From the NCBI RefSeq assembly GCF_000247815.1, contig NC_021692.1, positions 1,396,010 to 1,460,009 of the forward strand: DNA of 64,000 bases, given 5' to 3'. Positions 50,330 to 64,000 of the stretch are shown here, piece after piece (the stretch's first letter is position 1; every line of letters starts with the position of its first letter). The position numbers and the translations under genes are program-made. This DNA comes from Ficedula albicollis (lineage: Eukaryota; Chordata; Aves; Passeriformes; Muscicapidae). The notes under the pieces are model-generated. The model did no database searches. It was given only the letters and a program-made list of their open reading frames with translations, and was not told where the DNA came from.

Positions 50330-50578
50330 GACAGGAATAGAGGAAATGGCCTCAAGTTGTGCCACGGGAGCTTTAGGTTGTATAGAAGGTAAAATTCCTT
50401 CTAGAAAGGGTGGTCAGGCACTGGCACAGGCTGTCCAGGGCAGTGGTGGAGTCACCATCCCTGCAAGGATTCAAAATCGTGTGAATGTGGCATTTGGGGA
50501 CGTGGTTTAGGAGCAGACCTGGCAGCGCTGGGTTGATGGTTGAACTTGGAGATCTTAAAGAGCTTTAACTATTTTAAC
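50330..50578 (+). mobile_element. CR1 fragment
   Basis: GGAAATGGCCTCAAGTTGTG, GGCAGTGGTGGAGTCACCAT, GGGTTGATGGTTGAACTTGG. Confidence 0.92.
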
Positions 50579-52539
50579 TACACACCAGTGACTCCAACTC
50601 CATCACAAATTTGGAAGCCTTCTCCGAGGCCTCAAGTCAAGTGTTCTCAAGGGGGTCAGTGCCAGAAAGCACAGAAAGCTCAAAACTCCCAGGTTTTGGG
50701 GAGCACAGGGCCCCCCCTAAGGCCGTGTGCACAGGACGGGCTCTGTGCTGGGTTGGGACCCCTGGGCTGGGTTTGTGCAGCCCCTTCTCACACTGCCCAC
50801 TCTGAGAGGATGCTGTGGGTGCCCTGTGCCCCCAGGAGGTGTCCCCAGGACGTGTCACCTGCAGCGTGACCCGGCTGCCATGGGCTGGGGCAGCGGCGAC
50901 CTGCTCTGCCCTGCTCTGGGTACTTTAAATAGGTCAACAGCAGGTGACTGGATGGAATTACCCTTCATTTTATCGAAAGGGAGCTGCAGACGAGGCCCTT
51001 CCCCGTGGCTAACAGCAGGGATTGCCAGTGACAATGTAATGATTTTAATCCTGCAGTTTTCATTAACTCCTCACGCGCCGTGGGCCTCAGCCTGGCCACA
51101 AGGCAGCACCAGCAGGGTTGGGAGGATGAAACCACTGCTCTAAATGTGCACAGGGACAGGTCCCAGACACCAGTGTGGGACAAAGCCATCACTGGGCACT
51201 TGGTGTAAAGCCCAGAGCTCTCTCTGTGCCCCTCTGGGTCAGTGCAAGCTCAGCAGCTGTGGGGGCAGCTCTGGGACAGCAAAGTGCCAGCTCAGCCCAG
51301 CAATCAAAATCTCTCCATTTCTGGAGGTAAACAGAGAACAACACAGCCCTTCATGTGTCACTGGGTGCAGCTGGACTTTTATTTGTCTTGACTTGGCCAT
51401 CAGGGTATGGACATGGGGCACAACAGGACAGCAGGGGAGGCAGGGGTGGGGATTGAGTGGTGGAGAGAATGATGTCAGGTCGTGGGTGAACATGAGCCAG
51501 GGCTGTCCCACTGGGGGAAAAAGCAGAATGAGCCCAGAGCTGGAGCTGACTCGTGGTGTCAGGAGCTCAGTGAGCTGTGTGGGGCAGGGGGATGGTGAAT
51601 CCCCACAGTGTGACTGAGAGAGGCTGACGTGTCTTTATCCCCTGAGCTCTGGTGTTAAACCCAGCTGCCCTTTCCCCCAGCCTCCAGCAGGCCCTTTTGA
51701 GAAGCAGGGCTGACACAGGCAGCTGCTTTTTCATCAAGCAGGGTCCCCAGTGACTGTGCAGGGACAGTGCAGGGCAGCCCAGTTTGTACTGGAACCAGGG
51801 CCAGAGGGGTGATGGTGTTTGAGGTGCCAGAACAGACCAGGAGTGCAGCTGGGGTGATCCACTGTCTCTGCAGCTGGGGCACTCCAGATCCCAATAGTTA
51901 ATTCACAAAGCAGGGAGGAAAGAGGGTGAAACAAGGGCAATCCAGCCAGTGGAGCAGCTCCTGCCACCGACAAGGGGAGACATCCTCTCCTCCCGTTCAT
52001 CTTCCCACCTTCCCCACTCTTCCTTGACCCCAAGCCCAGTTCCCCCAGTATCTCCTGTGCTTCTCCACTTTTCTGCAAGGGGTTTCAGCTCCCAGACCCA
52101 GTCCAGGAGATCCCAGCACCTCTGAGTGTGTGCTGAGCACCTCTGGAGCACTGGAAGGTAAGGCAAGACCTCCCCCTTGTGCTGAGATGTCACAGCAGAT
52201 TTACAGCTCTAGACAAATGCTGCAGGTGTGTGATTATTAAAGGAATGGTCTTTTCAATCCAGAGAACAAAATTCCTTTTGCTTCAAAAGGTAGGATGAAC
52301 TTACTCATGTCCTGGAACAGCATGAGGGAGACACTGCACCTCCATGAGCTGTGCCTGGGCTTTTTCATTTATTTTTTCCTAGGATGTCCTTCAGAATGGA
52401 AGGATGTCCCGAGGTCAGGAAATTATTTAGTCCAACTTACAAGTCAAACAAGGCTCAGCTCTGAGGTCACACCAGGCTGCCTAAGGCTTGGAAACCCACA
52501 AAGTCTTCTGGTCTTCTGGCAGCACGGTGAGATTCCTGG

Positions 52540-52618
52540 GATTGTCCTGTAGGGCAGCAGTTGGACTCAAAGATCCCTGTGGATCCCTTCCAGCTCAGGG
52601 CATGACTCTATGAACTGG
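52540..52618 (+). mobile_element. Short CR1 3' fragment
   Basis: GTTGGACTCAAAGATCCCTG, CCCTTCCAGCTCAGGGCATG, ACTCTATGAAC. Confidence 0.8.
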
Positions 52619-52983
52619 TTTTGTGTCACTTAGGCTCTTTGGAAGGCTCCTTAAGGAACTCAGATTGCTGTGTCCCACTGCTCTGACCTGCAGGGACGTG
52701 GCTTGATATCACATTGTCTTGTCCAGGTGATGGGCTGAATGCAAGCTGTGGCATTCCTGGCTCCCAGCCCAGGAAGAGGGGCAGCACCACTGTCCATGTC
52801 CACCCTGCTGGAGGCAGGAGGAGAGGAGGATTCCCTGCTCTCCTCATGGCATGGATGGGGCTGCACAGCCCAGGGACATGGATTTGCTTTCCATGGGCCA
52901 GGATGGCCAAGGGCAGGAGCATAAACCCAGCTGCACATTATTCCTTTATTTGTGGAGCTCTTCAATGTGTGACAGCATATTTA

Positions 52984-53066
52984 TTAAAAATATAGTCCTA
53001 AAAATATAACATACATATATAAAATATATGTATATGGGGCTATATAAAAATATAGCCCTAAAAATG
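52984..53066 (+). repeat. AT-rich repeat with a perfect hairpin
   Basis: GGGCTATAT at 53037-53045 pairs with ATATAGCCC at 53050-53058 around AAAA. AAAAATATAG(T/C)CCTAAAAAT also occurs as a direct repeat at 52986 and 53046. Confidence 0.85.
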
Positions 53067-53081
53067 TGCTTATTATTTTAT

Positions 53082-53152
53082 AGAACCGCAGAATTATTAA
53101 GGTTTGAAAAGACCTCCAGGATTGTCAAGTCCAACATTTGACTGCAACTATA
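53082..53152 (-). mobile_element. Short CR1 3' fragment
   Basis: ACCGCAGAATTATTAAGGTT, AAAGACCTCCAGGATTGTCA, AGTCCAAC. Confidence 0.85.
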
Positions 53153-54896
53153 AATCCTGGTTTCTGCCCTGTGCTACTTCCAGTCCCTTTTTCTGTCCTA
53201 GTAGACAAAATTCTACTGGTGAGGAGCACAGTAGGTAAGGGTGGGATGGTGGAAAGAATTGGGAAGATGTGCAGGTGGCCTTCAAAGCTGGTACTGACAG
53301 ACACTGCCCAAAAAAATGTGTTTTGGTGGATTGAATTATTGGTAAATGATGAGTAACTTAATACATTTTAATGCTTTACTTTCCCAGAGCAATTCATACA
53401 AAGCTGTTTAAGCAAAGCAGAAGGAAGAAATAATATCCCATACAAAATACCCCCAAAGCTCACAATAAATTGTTGTTTTCCTTTGGAAGAAAGAGAAATA
53501 ATTTAGTGCTACTGTTTGGATGTCAGTAAGGACCACTGGTCTCAGGAGATAAGGATGAAGCCCATAACGAGGTACACTCGTTTTATTCTGACAGAATATT
53601 TTTAAAAAAGTGATCTGAATAGAAAACCAAAGAATACAAAACTATGAGCATTTCTTTGTGTGGGTGTGAGGAATGATGCTGGCAAAGAGAAGAGGTAAAT
53701 TCTTAAATACAGAGAAATATAAAGTACAAGGAAACGTAAGAGTGAGACTATAAACACAGACACTTCTGAGCAGGGCTGGGAGAAGCCAAAATGCAGGTTT
53801 CTGTTCACTCAGAGGTCACATCGTTGGAGGAAGAAGGATGATGGCCAGCAAGCTGAACTGCAGGTGTCAGTCCCTGCCTTGCTCCTGTCCATGTGTCCCT
53901 GCACAGAGGGAGGAGATGCTGGTAGTGCAGGAGGGACAGCAGGAAAACAGCCCCGGGGCAGCCAACCCCATCCAGGGCTGTGGCTCCTGCCAGGAGGGAC
54001 CACAGCACTTCCACTGTCCCCATCCTGTCAGTCCCTCCAGCACACAGACACTGGGACTGCCAGGAGGCTGATGGTATGTGCTGGTTTGCAGATGAATTTG
54101 CATGAATTTGCATACATCTCCCTCTCAGTTTGCATTCATTCCCTGCAATGCCTTTAAGAACAAGTAAAACATTGTCTGCTCTGAATGAATCAAATTTTCT
54201 ACTTTAGTTTTCTTTTTTTTTTTTTTTTCTTTTTGCAGATACACAAATGTGAAAAATTCAGCTACTGGTTAATTTATTTTCTTCCATTTCTATTGCTTTT
54301 CCCACCTCCCTTCCACCATCAGCTACCATAGTGATCTATTCTTCTTTTTTTACATTATATGAAAATTGTTATCAGAAATTATTCCCATAGTTGTGCACAA
54401 AGCAGGCAATATCCCAAACTGTAGAATTCACTGTGCAATTTGCACAACACTGATGGTTCACAGGCTGATCTTAATATGCTCCACTTTTCATTTCCTTTCC
54501 TGGAAGAACAGGTCTCAATACTGACATCTGCTTGGTGAGAAGTTTTATTTTATATAATTCCATGCAATTAAATCTTGAGGGACAATTATCCTGATGTGCA
54601 GATGAGGAGTTGAGTGGAAGACCATGGGCTGGGAATGCTCATTCTGCAGGGAGCACTGTGGCTCTGGGGAGCAGCAGATATTTTGGGGAACATGGTCACT
54701 CTGGGAGCTGAGGGAGTCAGAGCTAATGTTTGTTGGAATTTTTTTCCCAATATGCCACCCAATATGTTGTCTCTTTGGTGTCATTCTCCAAGTGCCCTCC
54801 AACAATTTGCGGGCAGCCCCCCAGCATCATCTTGGTGTGACAGCACAAATCAGCTCCTGCCACCTGGGCTGGGGCCAGGGTCAGAGCCTGACCCTT

Positions 54897-55875
<979 letters not shown>

Positions 55876-55881
<6 letters not shown>

Positions 55882-56045
55882 CCCTGAACCATCCCCTGAA
55901 CCATCCCCTGAACCATCCCCTGACCATCCCCTGACCCCTGAACCATCCCCTGACCATCCCCTGACCCCTGACCATCCCCTGACCATCCCCTGACCATCCC
56001 CTGACCCCTCAACCATCCCCTGACCCCTCAGCCACCCCCTGACCC
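55876..56045 (+). repeat. CCATCCCCTGA minisatellite, right part
   Basis: The same 12-19 bp units resume after the ND4 fragment, about 14 units, decaying into CACCCCCTGACCCCTCGG. Confidence 0.9.
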
Positions 56046-56659
56046 CTCGGAGAGCCCCTGCCCCATCTCCTGTGTGTTTCTGTCACAGCCTCTTGCTCTG
56101 GGTGGAGAAGGGGCTTTGGGGGATGGACAGCAGCAGGGGGTCCCAGCACTGGTAATTCCTCTGTGCTGGTCCCAGTCCCCGTGCAGCCCAGTTTGTGGTT
56201 TCCCTGATTTGCCATCAGAGTGCACTGTTGACTCGTGTTCCCTCTGTCCTCCTGGTCCTTCCAGGCTGATCCATCCCTTCCCAGGCTGAGCTGGTGACCA
56301 GGTTTGCCCTGCCCTGGCCTGGAGCAGTTTGAGAGGTTCCTGTTGGCCCAGATCTGAAGTTTGTTGAGGTTCTCCTGGGCTAAAGCTCTGCCATTCCCAT
56401 GCCAGCTGCTTCCTCATCTCTGGTGTTGCCTTCAAACAGAATGAGGCTGCACCTGGATTGTCACCCAGAGAGCACAGGGAGATACTGAACTATCCCAGGC
56501 CACTGCTTAGCCCTGGGACACTCAGATTGTCACCTGGGACACTCAGATTGTCACCTGAAGCGAATCAAGCTCCAGTGTGACTGTACCCCCTCCCTTCCTT
56601 AGGGATTGTCCATTGCCACAGCCTTTACCCCAAGATTTTTCACTGCATTAACTCAGGCT

Positions 56660-56905
56660 GTGTCAGGAGGGTTTAGGCTGGATATTGAGAAAGGTTCTTC
56701 CCCCAGAGGGTGCTGGGGCACTGCCCAGGGAATGGGCACAGCCCCAGGGCTGCCAGAGCTCCAGGGGAGTTTGGACAGCGCTGCCAGGGATGCCCAGGGT
56801 GGGATAGTTGGGGGTCTGTGCAGGGCCAGGGTTGGACTGGATGGTCCTGGTGGGTCCCTCCCAGCTCAGGACATTCCATGATTATATACTCCATGATTCC
56901 ATGTC
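56660..56905 (+). mobile_element. CR1 fragment
   Basis: GGGTTTAGGCTGGATATTGA, CCAGGGTTGGACTGGATGGT, GGTCCCTCCCAGCTCAGGAC, ATTCCATGAT. Confidence 0.92.
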
Positions 56906-58394
56906 TTTCCTGAAATCAGTCTTCTGTTCTACCACCTCCAAGTCACCTCCAGCTCCTTCCATTTCTCTGCTTCCCTTCCACTCTACTGAGTCCCCCTGTT
57001 GGATGCATTTCCTGGCTGGGGTCTGACCCTTCCCTCCTGGGATCACTGCACCGTGGTCTGGGGCTCCCTGCCCCTTCCTGTGCTTTGGGACTGTTTGTCC
57101 CTCCTGGGTGACCCCAGGCACGGTCAGGCCTGGGGGGGATGTTTTATCTGGGAGGCTGGAATGCATTCCTGTGCGGATCTGCTCTCCCTAGTGAGGCATT
57201 ATCCCCCTTGTTTGCCACCTCAGGATGTCCTCACACTGGTTTGTGTGCAGCAGGGAAAAGGCAGGAGCCTTTCCAACACCTGTGCACAGCTTGTTCATGG
57301 CAACTATGAGAGGGAAAATCTCCTTCAGTGCCCAGGAGAGAGCTGTTTAGAGTCAGTGGGACAGAGATGGGGATGGCCTCTCATTTTCCCCCTTATATAA
57401 CATTGTTGCCATGCCAGGAGATGGAAATTTCCTGGTTTTTTAAGTCACAGGTGAAATACTTCATTATTTGCAGCTGTGCTGACTATTAACTGTAAACCAC
57501 AGACCTAAACAGGCACCTGAGTTGTGTAATCAAGCTCCTGAGGAAAACCTGAAGATTGCTCCAAACTTGGCATATAAATAAATACCAGCAGAAAGAGGTG
57601 AGGCCCTCTGAGCCAGGATTTCCTTCTGAGCCAGGGGACTTGGCACAGGGAGTTCTGGGCAGGGACTCACCTGGGGAGCTCAGGCTGAGTTATTCCAGTG
57701 CCACAGAGGGAGGATGGGCTGGGGATGAACCTGATGGATCAGTTTCCTACTGATCCTGTTGTTAACTACTCGAGTTTTAGCTACAAACAATGTATAGCAG
57801 ATGTTTAGAGTTAGTTTGTCAAGCTATGTCTTTTAATTAGCAATTTGCTCTGCTGTTTTTAAAACTCTAGGAGGGCAAACTGTAAATATGATCTCTAGCC
57901 GAGAAAAAAAATCCCTCCATAAAATCCATTCCTCTTGCTTCTGTGGAATCAGACATTTCGGGATTTGGCCTTTTTTCCCATTTCACCTGCAGGTTTGCTC
58001 AGGTTTTCAGTAGTTTGCTGTTTTTCCTCGTGCATCTCGCAGCAGGCAGTGCAGCAAGAAGGGTTAAACGAGCCTGGGAGTGTGCAGGGGACGTGCTTGA
58101 CTTTCATTACTGGTTATGGCACATAAGACAGAGAACCCAGCATGTCCTCTTTAAAGGAAAATTGTGTTCCTCTGCAATGCTTTAAGTGTGTCAGCAAAGC
58201 AGTTGTGAAGGATGCAATTTAGCGAGTCTTTCAAAAGCCTTTGTCAAAGTTCCTCCTGAAAGTCACCGGGAGCCAAGAGCATCTCACAAAACTGAGTCCC
58301 AGCCAGGCAGGGGCTGAACAGGGATCCCCCTGCTGTGGTCTGGGGGCTCACAGGTGAGCCAAGAGAATGAGTGGCTGCTCTTCAAATTAAATGT

Positions 58395-58722
58395 AAAAGT
58401 AAAAGAGGCTCAGGGGGATCTTTTGGGTCTCCACAGTTCCCTGGCAGGAGGGAGCAGCTGGGAGTGGGGGTTGGTTGGGCTCTGTTCCCAGGGAACAAGA
58501 GAAATGGTCGGATATTAAAGAAAAGTCCTTCCTGGGCCCTGAAAGGGTGCCCAGGCATTGGCATAGGCTTGGGGTCACCATCCCTGGAAATGTTAAAAAA
58601 AAAAAACCCAGCAGAACCTTTGTGCTGTGGTTTGGTTTTTAATGGGAATTAAGTCATCTGAAGGTTGGACTTGATGATCTTGGAGGACTTTTCCAAGCTT
58701 AATAATTCCCTGATTCTATGAG
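58395..58722 (+). mobile_element. CR1, ~330 bp
   Basis: Diverged body (GGTCGGATATTAAAGAAAAG, GGGTGCCCAGGCATTGGCAT), then GTTGGACTTGATGATCTTGG and CCTGATTCTATGAG. An A12 run lies at 58597-58608. Confidence 0.88.
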
Positions 58723-60609
58723 ATCCACCCTGCCCTGGCTCACAGAACTGTGAGGGCTGTCTCCAGGTGAGCACAGCTGGCTGAAGGGACGTGAGTGACA
58801 GCAAAAGAGAAGGGTGATGCTAGCACCAAGCCCAAGGCCCAGCAGAAACCTGTCCCCCAGCAGCTCTGGCAGGCAAACACCACGGTGTCTGTGCCATTTC
58901 TCATCATGGAACCCCAACAAACTCACCAGATCCACCAGAGGCCCCAGACAAGGAAACACAGGCAGCAGAAATCAATCTCACTTGAGGCTTACTGAGGGTG
59001 GGGCAAGAAAGAGTCTAAAGCAAAAGATCACACCGCAATAAATGTTGACTTCTGGGTCAAAACTGCTGCCCAAAAACCTCTTATCCTTGACAATCATGAG
59101 CACCCAGGGAGGGACTGAGATGACACACCCTTTGTGTGCTGCATTTGGAAAGGTGTCAGCTGCTGTGTCCTTACAACCCCTCCCTGAGTGCTCTGGAGTG
59201 GTGTGGGAAATGGATTTTGGGTAACAATCTATGGCAGTGTGCTCCACCCAGGCACCCCATCCTGGTGTATGTGCACGTGAGGATGCAGGGGGGGGGCAGG
59301 ATCAGCTTCCCTGGAAATTTAAATTAAATGAGATTTCCTGCTGCCTGGCAGTTTCTGACAGTTTTGGTGCACTCACCACAGTCACTCCAGACTCTCCCCC
59401 TGTGGGACAGAACCTTTCTCCTGCATTCCTGCAGAAGTTCCTCAGGCTGCTCTGCAGGGCTGAATAGGGAGATTTCCTGCACAGAGCTCTGTCCCTCTGC
59501 CCTGAACCACGGGGTGCCTGCCCCAGCCTGCATCTGCATCCCAGGGAAGATGTATTTCTGCAGCTGTTTTCTGTGCACAGTGAGGGGTGAGCAGCCCCAG
59601 GGGCTAGGAAAAGGCCTGGCTGGCTGGTCTGCAGGTCCCTGGCAGCACAGGGGGGAAGACTCAGTCCCTAGAGAAAAAAAAAAAGAAAAAAAATTAAAAA
59701 AGAGGAAAAAAATTCTCGATTCCAAACTCCTCTTTGCCTTTTTCTACAGGCAGAAAGTGTCTTATGGGAGAGATGGGAGACAAGGACCTGGGGAGCAGGG
59801 AGAGAGACAGAGGGCTTGGGAAGGAGGGAAACACTGCCAAAAATCTGTGTCTGCAGGCAGCAGGAAGGGACAAGTTGAGACCTGAGGATGACACATCATT
59901 TTCTGTGATAAGCTGGCAGGCTGTGAAGGGACCAAAGGCTGTGAGTCCCAGACCTGGAGGTGTTTAATTGTGCTTCCCAAAGCTCCAGCAGTGCTCAGCT
60001 CCCTGGGGAGCTGCTCCCCCAGCTCAGCAGGGCTTTGTGTGTGCCCTCAGCACGGTGTCCATCGCTGCAGCAAACCTCAGTTGGGGTTCTGGGATGGCTT
60101 GGGATTGCCTGGTGGTGAAGTGGGGCCATGGAGACCCACAGAATCCTCCCTCTGCACCCTCAAGCACACGATTTTGGGCACCTGAACCCTCCTTCCTGCA
60201 AGACCCTGCATGCTCTGCTTTGTTTCCCTTGTACAAGAGGGGCAAGGGAGCTGGTGGTGGTGGGAGATTCAGCAGAGCTGTGATTAAATTACAGACAAAT
60301 CCAGCTTTGATTCCTGCTCTGCTGTGCCTTCCTTCCTCCCCTGAGGGTCAGAGGGAACCAAGGAGTGAATGGAATTGAGCTGCAGGGACAGACTGTGGCA
60401 TCCCACCCAAATACCCTGTCCAGAGGCTCCAGCTGTGCCTTGTCTCCTCCAGAGAGCAAATTTCTGTGTCCCACAGGAGGAGCCAGGCACAGGGCAGCAC
60501 CAAGGGACATTCCTGGATGAGCACAGGGACTCTGTGGCAAGGGGCAGCCCAGGAGGACCTGCTGTGGAAAACTCCCTCACCAGAGCTGGTGGAAGGAGCT
60601 CACAGAGTC

Positions 60610-60681
60610 CATGGAATGAAGAGTGGTTTGGGTGGGAAGGGACCTTACAGCCCATCTCATCCCAACTCCTACCATGGCCAG

Positions 60682-60768
<87 letters not shown>

Positions 60769-61045
60769 ATCCAGGGGCAGCCACAGCTGCTCTGGGCACC
60801 CTGTGCCAGCCCCTCGCTACTCTCACAGCCAGGAATTCCTTCCCAATATCCCACCTATCCCTTACCTCTGTCCATTTGAAGCCATTCCCTGTGTGCTGTC
60901 CCTCCATCCCTTGTCCCCAGTCTCTCTCCAGCTCTCCTGGAGCCCCTTTATGCCCTGGAAGGAGCTCTGAGCTCTCCCTGGAGCCTGCTCCTCTCCAGGT
61001 GAGCAGCCCCAGCTCTCCCAGCCTTTCCTCACAGGAGAGGTGTTC
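60610..61045 (-). mobile_element. CR1 with internal poly-C replacement
   Basis: GGTTTGGGTGGGAAGGGACC and ACCATGGCC, then 87 C, then GGCAGCCACAGCTGCTCTGG, GAATTCCTTCCCAATATCCC and GAGCTCTCCCTGGAGCCTGC. Confidence 0.93.
60682..60768. other. 87-bp poly-C tract replacing part of a CR1
   Basis: Left flank ACCATGGCCAG and right flank ATCCAGGGGCAGCCACAGC are both CR1. The ~60 bases that other copies have between these points (GGACACCTTCCACT...CAAGCCCTGTCCAGCCTGG) are absent. Confidence 0.9.
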
Positions 61046-61261
61046 CAGCTCTCACCTCATGTCCCCTTCCTTCTCTGGCCTTACTCCTTACCCATGGAAT
61101 AACCCCAGGAGCTGGAACAAGGAGCACAGTGCTCTCTGAAGAGAGCTGAGCCCCAGTTAATCCCAGTTCTGTCACTAAATCCTCCCACAGTGGTGCACAG
61201 TGCTGAGGGGGCTGCAATGCCAGTCTGGCTGCACCCTGGCAATGTCACCTTGACTGTTCCC

Positions 61262-61462
61262 TGTCCTGGCACAGGGTGCCCAGAGCAGCTGTGGCTGCCC
61301 CTGGATTCCTGGCAGTGCCCAAGGCCAGGCTGGACAGGGCTGGGAGCAGCCTGGGACAGTGGCAGGTGTCCCTGCCATGGTGGGGGATTGGAAGGAGATT
61401 AGCCTTGAGATCCCTTCCAACCCAAACCAGTGTGGGATTCCGTGATTTTATGATTCTGTGCT
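61262..61462 (+). mobile_element. CR1 3' fragment
   Basis: CTGGCACAGGGTGCCCAGAG, GGCCAGGCTGGACAGGGCTG, GATCCCTTCCAACCCAAACC, ATGATTCTGTG. A T-run follows at 61491-61513. Confidence 0.93.
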
Positions 61463-61513
61463 TCAGCCCCAAAATACCCGTTTTTTTCTGATTTTTTTTT
61501 TTTTTTTTTTTTT

Positions 61514-64000
61514 GGGTGAGTTTTGACACATGGTGATGGTTGACCAGGTCACCAGCTGCTCGCCCAGTTTAATGAGAACCAACACTGGCTTTTGTCTCTG
61601 TGCTGAGCTTCACTCCTGGAGTGGGAAAACACTGACCTGTCACAGGATGCTGTCACCTGGGCTTGAGGCATCTGGGAACTGCCTTTTCAGGACAGGGCAG
61701 AGCACTCTGATAAAGGCCACCTCAGCCTTTCCCACTGACTCAGATGCTCCTTATTGTGAAACACTTCCCTCTTTCCCAACACTGCAGTCCCAGCCAAGAG
61801 GATCGTGCAAGAGCCAGGGAAAAACACTGAGGAAGAAACGGGGTGTAAAAGAGTTTGTCTAAACAAGTTCCCATCACAAATCCTGATCCTAAGTTCAGCA
61901 GCAGTGAAAAATAAAAGATGCCATTTCCTCCAGAGGTGAGACGATGGTGAGCCATCCTACTGCCCCCAACCACTGAGACCAAGGCAGAAGAAATCCCTTG
62001 AGGATGGGGGAGAACAATCGGCAGATCAAAATTCAGCAGTTCCCAATGACCAGGAGGCTCAGAACAATGACCTGCAATTGGGAACAGGCAAATATCTCAG
62101 CCAGCCATCAGTGCTGCCAGCCAGGGCTCAGCACCAGCGAACAGGGGAGACAAATAATTCCTGTTTACAGCAATAAAGGGATAAAGCTGAGCAGGGAACT
62201 CATCCATTCACACCTGGGCTCACCCAAATGCCCCACTAGGGCCAGCTGATTGCTCCTGTTCAGGTGATTTGTTCCCCAGGCAGCCCAGAAAAGCTGCTCA
62301 GAATCGTTTTGATGTGCTCTCAATTACTTCTGGAGTCAATAGATGAGGGCTCTGGGTCAGCTGGGAATCTGGAAGAATTTTAACAGCACCACTAATGGCA
62401 GCAGAGGGGCTGGAGCCTCCACTGTGAGTGCTGCTGCTCCTCCTGACCTTTCTGGTCATTGTCCAGCTGCATTGTGTTTGCACAGGACTTCAAAATCCCC
62501 TGCCTCGTGTACAGGCCCTTTAAACCTCTATTTAACCCTGAATATTCCCCCAGACCCCACTGTGTTCCTTGAACTGAGTCCCTCCCACCCCTTCCTGCCT
62601 TGCACAAATTCCAATATTCATCACAGAGCTCAGTTATGGCTTAATAAAATCTGTCTCAGTCAATGGAAAAGATTTAGACAGGAATCAGCTCACTCAGCAG
62701 AGGAAACTGTTCTCCTAACAAACTCATCAAGCCATTTCCCATAGGAAACCGGTTCCAAAGGCACGTTGGCAAGCAGCAGCCTAAGACAAAAGGAGATCAA
62801 TTTGCTGAGTAAATTGCATGCTGCAGACAGGAGGTGACGTAATAGTGGGTTTTCTTCTTGTGACAGGTGAATTTCACCCTGGCACAGGGTGCCCAGGCCA
62901 CCTTGGATCATACAAAATCATTTGTTTAGGAAATAAAGTTCTGTGCTGGCTTACCAAACCCTAGACAATGTGAGAAAGGGGGAGGATTTGCTGTCGGATG
63001 CCTCAGAGCTGCAAGGAGTTGATTTGTTTATAGAAATCCCCTCTGCGAGGGACTCAGTGAAGATGTGGAAGGCACCTCACAAATGATTCACAGAGCCTGG
63101 AGCTGCCCAGCACACCCAAGGGCTGCTGAGGTCTGGGGGGTCAGGGTGGGAAGCTGCGGCCTCGTGGGAAACACGAGGGAGCTGTGACAGCTGAGAAGCA
63201 GAGATTTTGCCAGCACTGGGTCTCAACCCATGTCCTTTGGTCGTTTGTAAACTGATAGTCAGTATTAATGTTTACTGGAGCTTTTTGTGAGGGCAGAGGC
63301 TGCTGAGCCATCAGAGCAGCCTGGGGTGCTTCTCATGGAAGCTCTGCTTGGCTGGTCCTGCCCATAACTGATCTCAGGAAAATGCTGCACTTGGCACTGA
63401 TGATTTCTTTGGTTTTACTTTTACAGGGAGTTGCCCAGAGAAGCTGTGGCTGCCCCTGAAAATGTCCAAGATAAGGCTGGACAGGGCTTGGAGCACCCTG
63501 GGACAGTGGAAGGTGTCCTTGCCCATGGCAGGGGGCAGATCTGGATGGGTTGAAGGTTCCTTCCAACCCAAACCATTCTTTATGGAATGTTTCTAACCAT
63601 TTCTAACCATCTTCCATGTTAGAAACCATTCTAATTTGGAATATGTTATTTCTAGCCGTGCTGTCTCTCACATAATCAAACTGTAAGTTGAAGTCACTGC
63701 TAGAGGCACCACAGAAATTCTGTGTAAGTACCTGAAAATCAGGCACTTATCTCAACAAATTTCCCCTGTGGCTTCCTGCTCGTGCTCTGCCAGGGAAATC
63801 TCCTATCCCTGTGTTTCCCTGACACATTTCCATGCAGAGCCCCTGCTACTCCAGCTCTTCCCCTGGAGACAGCCCTGCAGCCTGGGGAACTTTGATCCCC
63901 TCAGGGCTGAGCAGGGGTTTTTGGTGGGGAGCTGTGCCCTGCAGCCCTGATCCTCAGTGCTGCTGCTCTGTCCCTGCTGCCAGCACTGCTGGCACAGCCT
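61514..64000. other. Intergenic
   Basis: One CR1, plus a ~35-bp CR1 scrap at 62874-62908 (CCTGGCACAGGGTGCCCAGG). Nothing else recognised. Confidence 0.6.
63425..63585 (+). mobile_element. CR1 3' fragment
   Basis: AAGGCTGGACAGGGCTTGGA, GCCCATGGCAGGGGGCAG, GTTCCTTCCAACCCAAACCA, trailing into TTTCTAACCA repeats (to ~63610). Confidence 0.92.

Larger units (their letters stand above)
50579..54896. other. Intergenic, mostly unique
   Basis: Two CR1 tails and an AT-rich hairpin repeat, listed separately. No supported exon. Confidence 0.6.
56046..60609. other. Intergenic with CR1 fragments
   Basis: Two CR1 copies. 57610-57740 has weak CR1-like wording that I could not align firmly. No supported gene. 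Confidence 0.6.

Overview
The window looks like nuclear DNA from a bird, most likely a passerine. It is dense in CR1 LINE 3' ends, about thirty fragments in both orientations, many still ending in the CR1 8-bp tail. It also carries solo LTRs of an avian type and one short element with a tRNA-Asn head and a CR1 tail. The single protein-coding gene I can support is a spliced vertebrate gene, a LACTBL1 (beta-lactamase-like 1) orthologue on the minus strand.

Layout. 1-21990: intergenic, with CR1 fragments, a solo LTR (10945-12062) and local duplications. 21991-33848: LACTBL1, six coding exons with canonical splice sites and compatible phases. The protein has an N-terminal membrane anchor, SVSK and YSN active-site motifs, and a C-terminal domain in the large last exon. 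Intron 3 holds the tRNA-Asn/CR1 element on the opposite strand. Intron 5 holds a patchwork of exact duplicates. 33998-34966: an LTR about 150 bp upstream of the LACTBL1 start codon. 37512-39384: a minisatellite of exactly 67 monomers of 28 bp with higher-order structure. 42777-45327: two assembly gaps (889 and 941 N), the first entered through a 76-bp tandem repeat. 45328-64000: intergenic, with CR1 fragments, a probable solo LTR inside a CR1, a CCATCCCCTGA minisatellite and short repeats.

The most important oddity concerns sequence quality. Six pure poly-C tracts (51, 87, 155, 575, 671 and 832 bp) sit in hard-to-assemble places: the GC-rich last exon of LACTBL1, a CR1, a microsatellite cluster, two LTRs and a minisatellite. 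In the CR1 the tract replaces consensus sequence. In the exon it breaks the frame. The 832-bp tract runs straight into about 80 bp of mitochondrial ND4, readable only with the mitochondrial code, which rejoins the minisatellite through microhomology. I read these tracts as assembly or gap-filling artefacts rather than biology. I found no evidence of a new biological system here.
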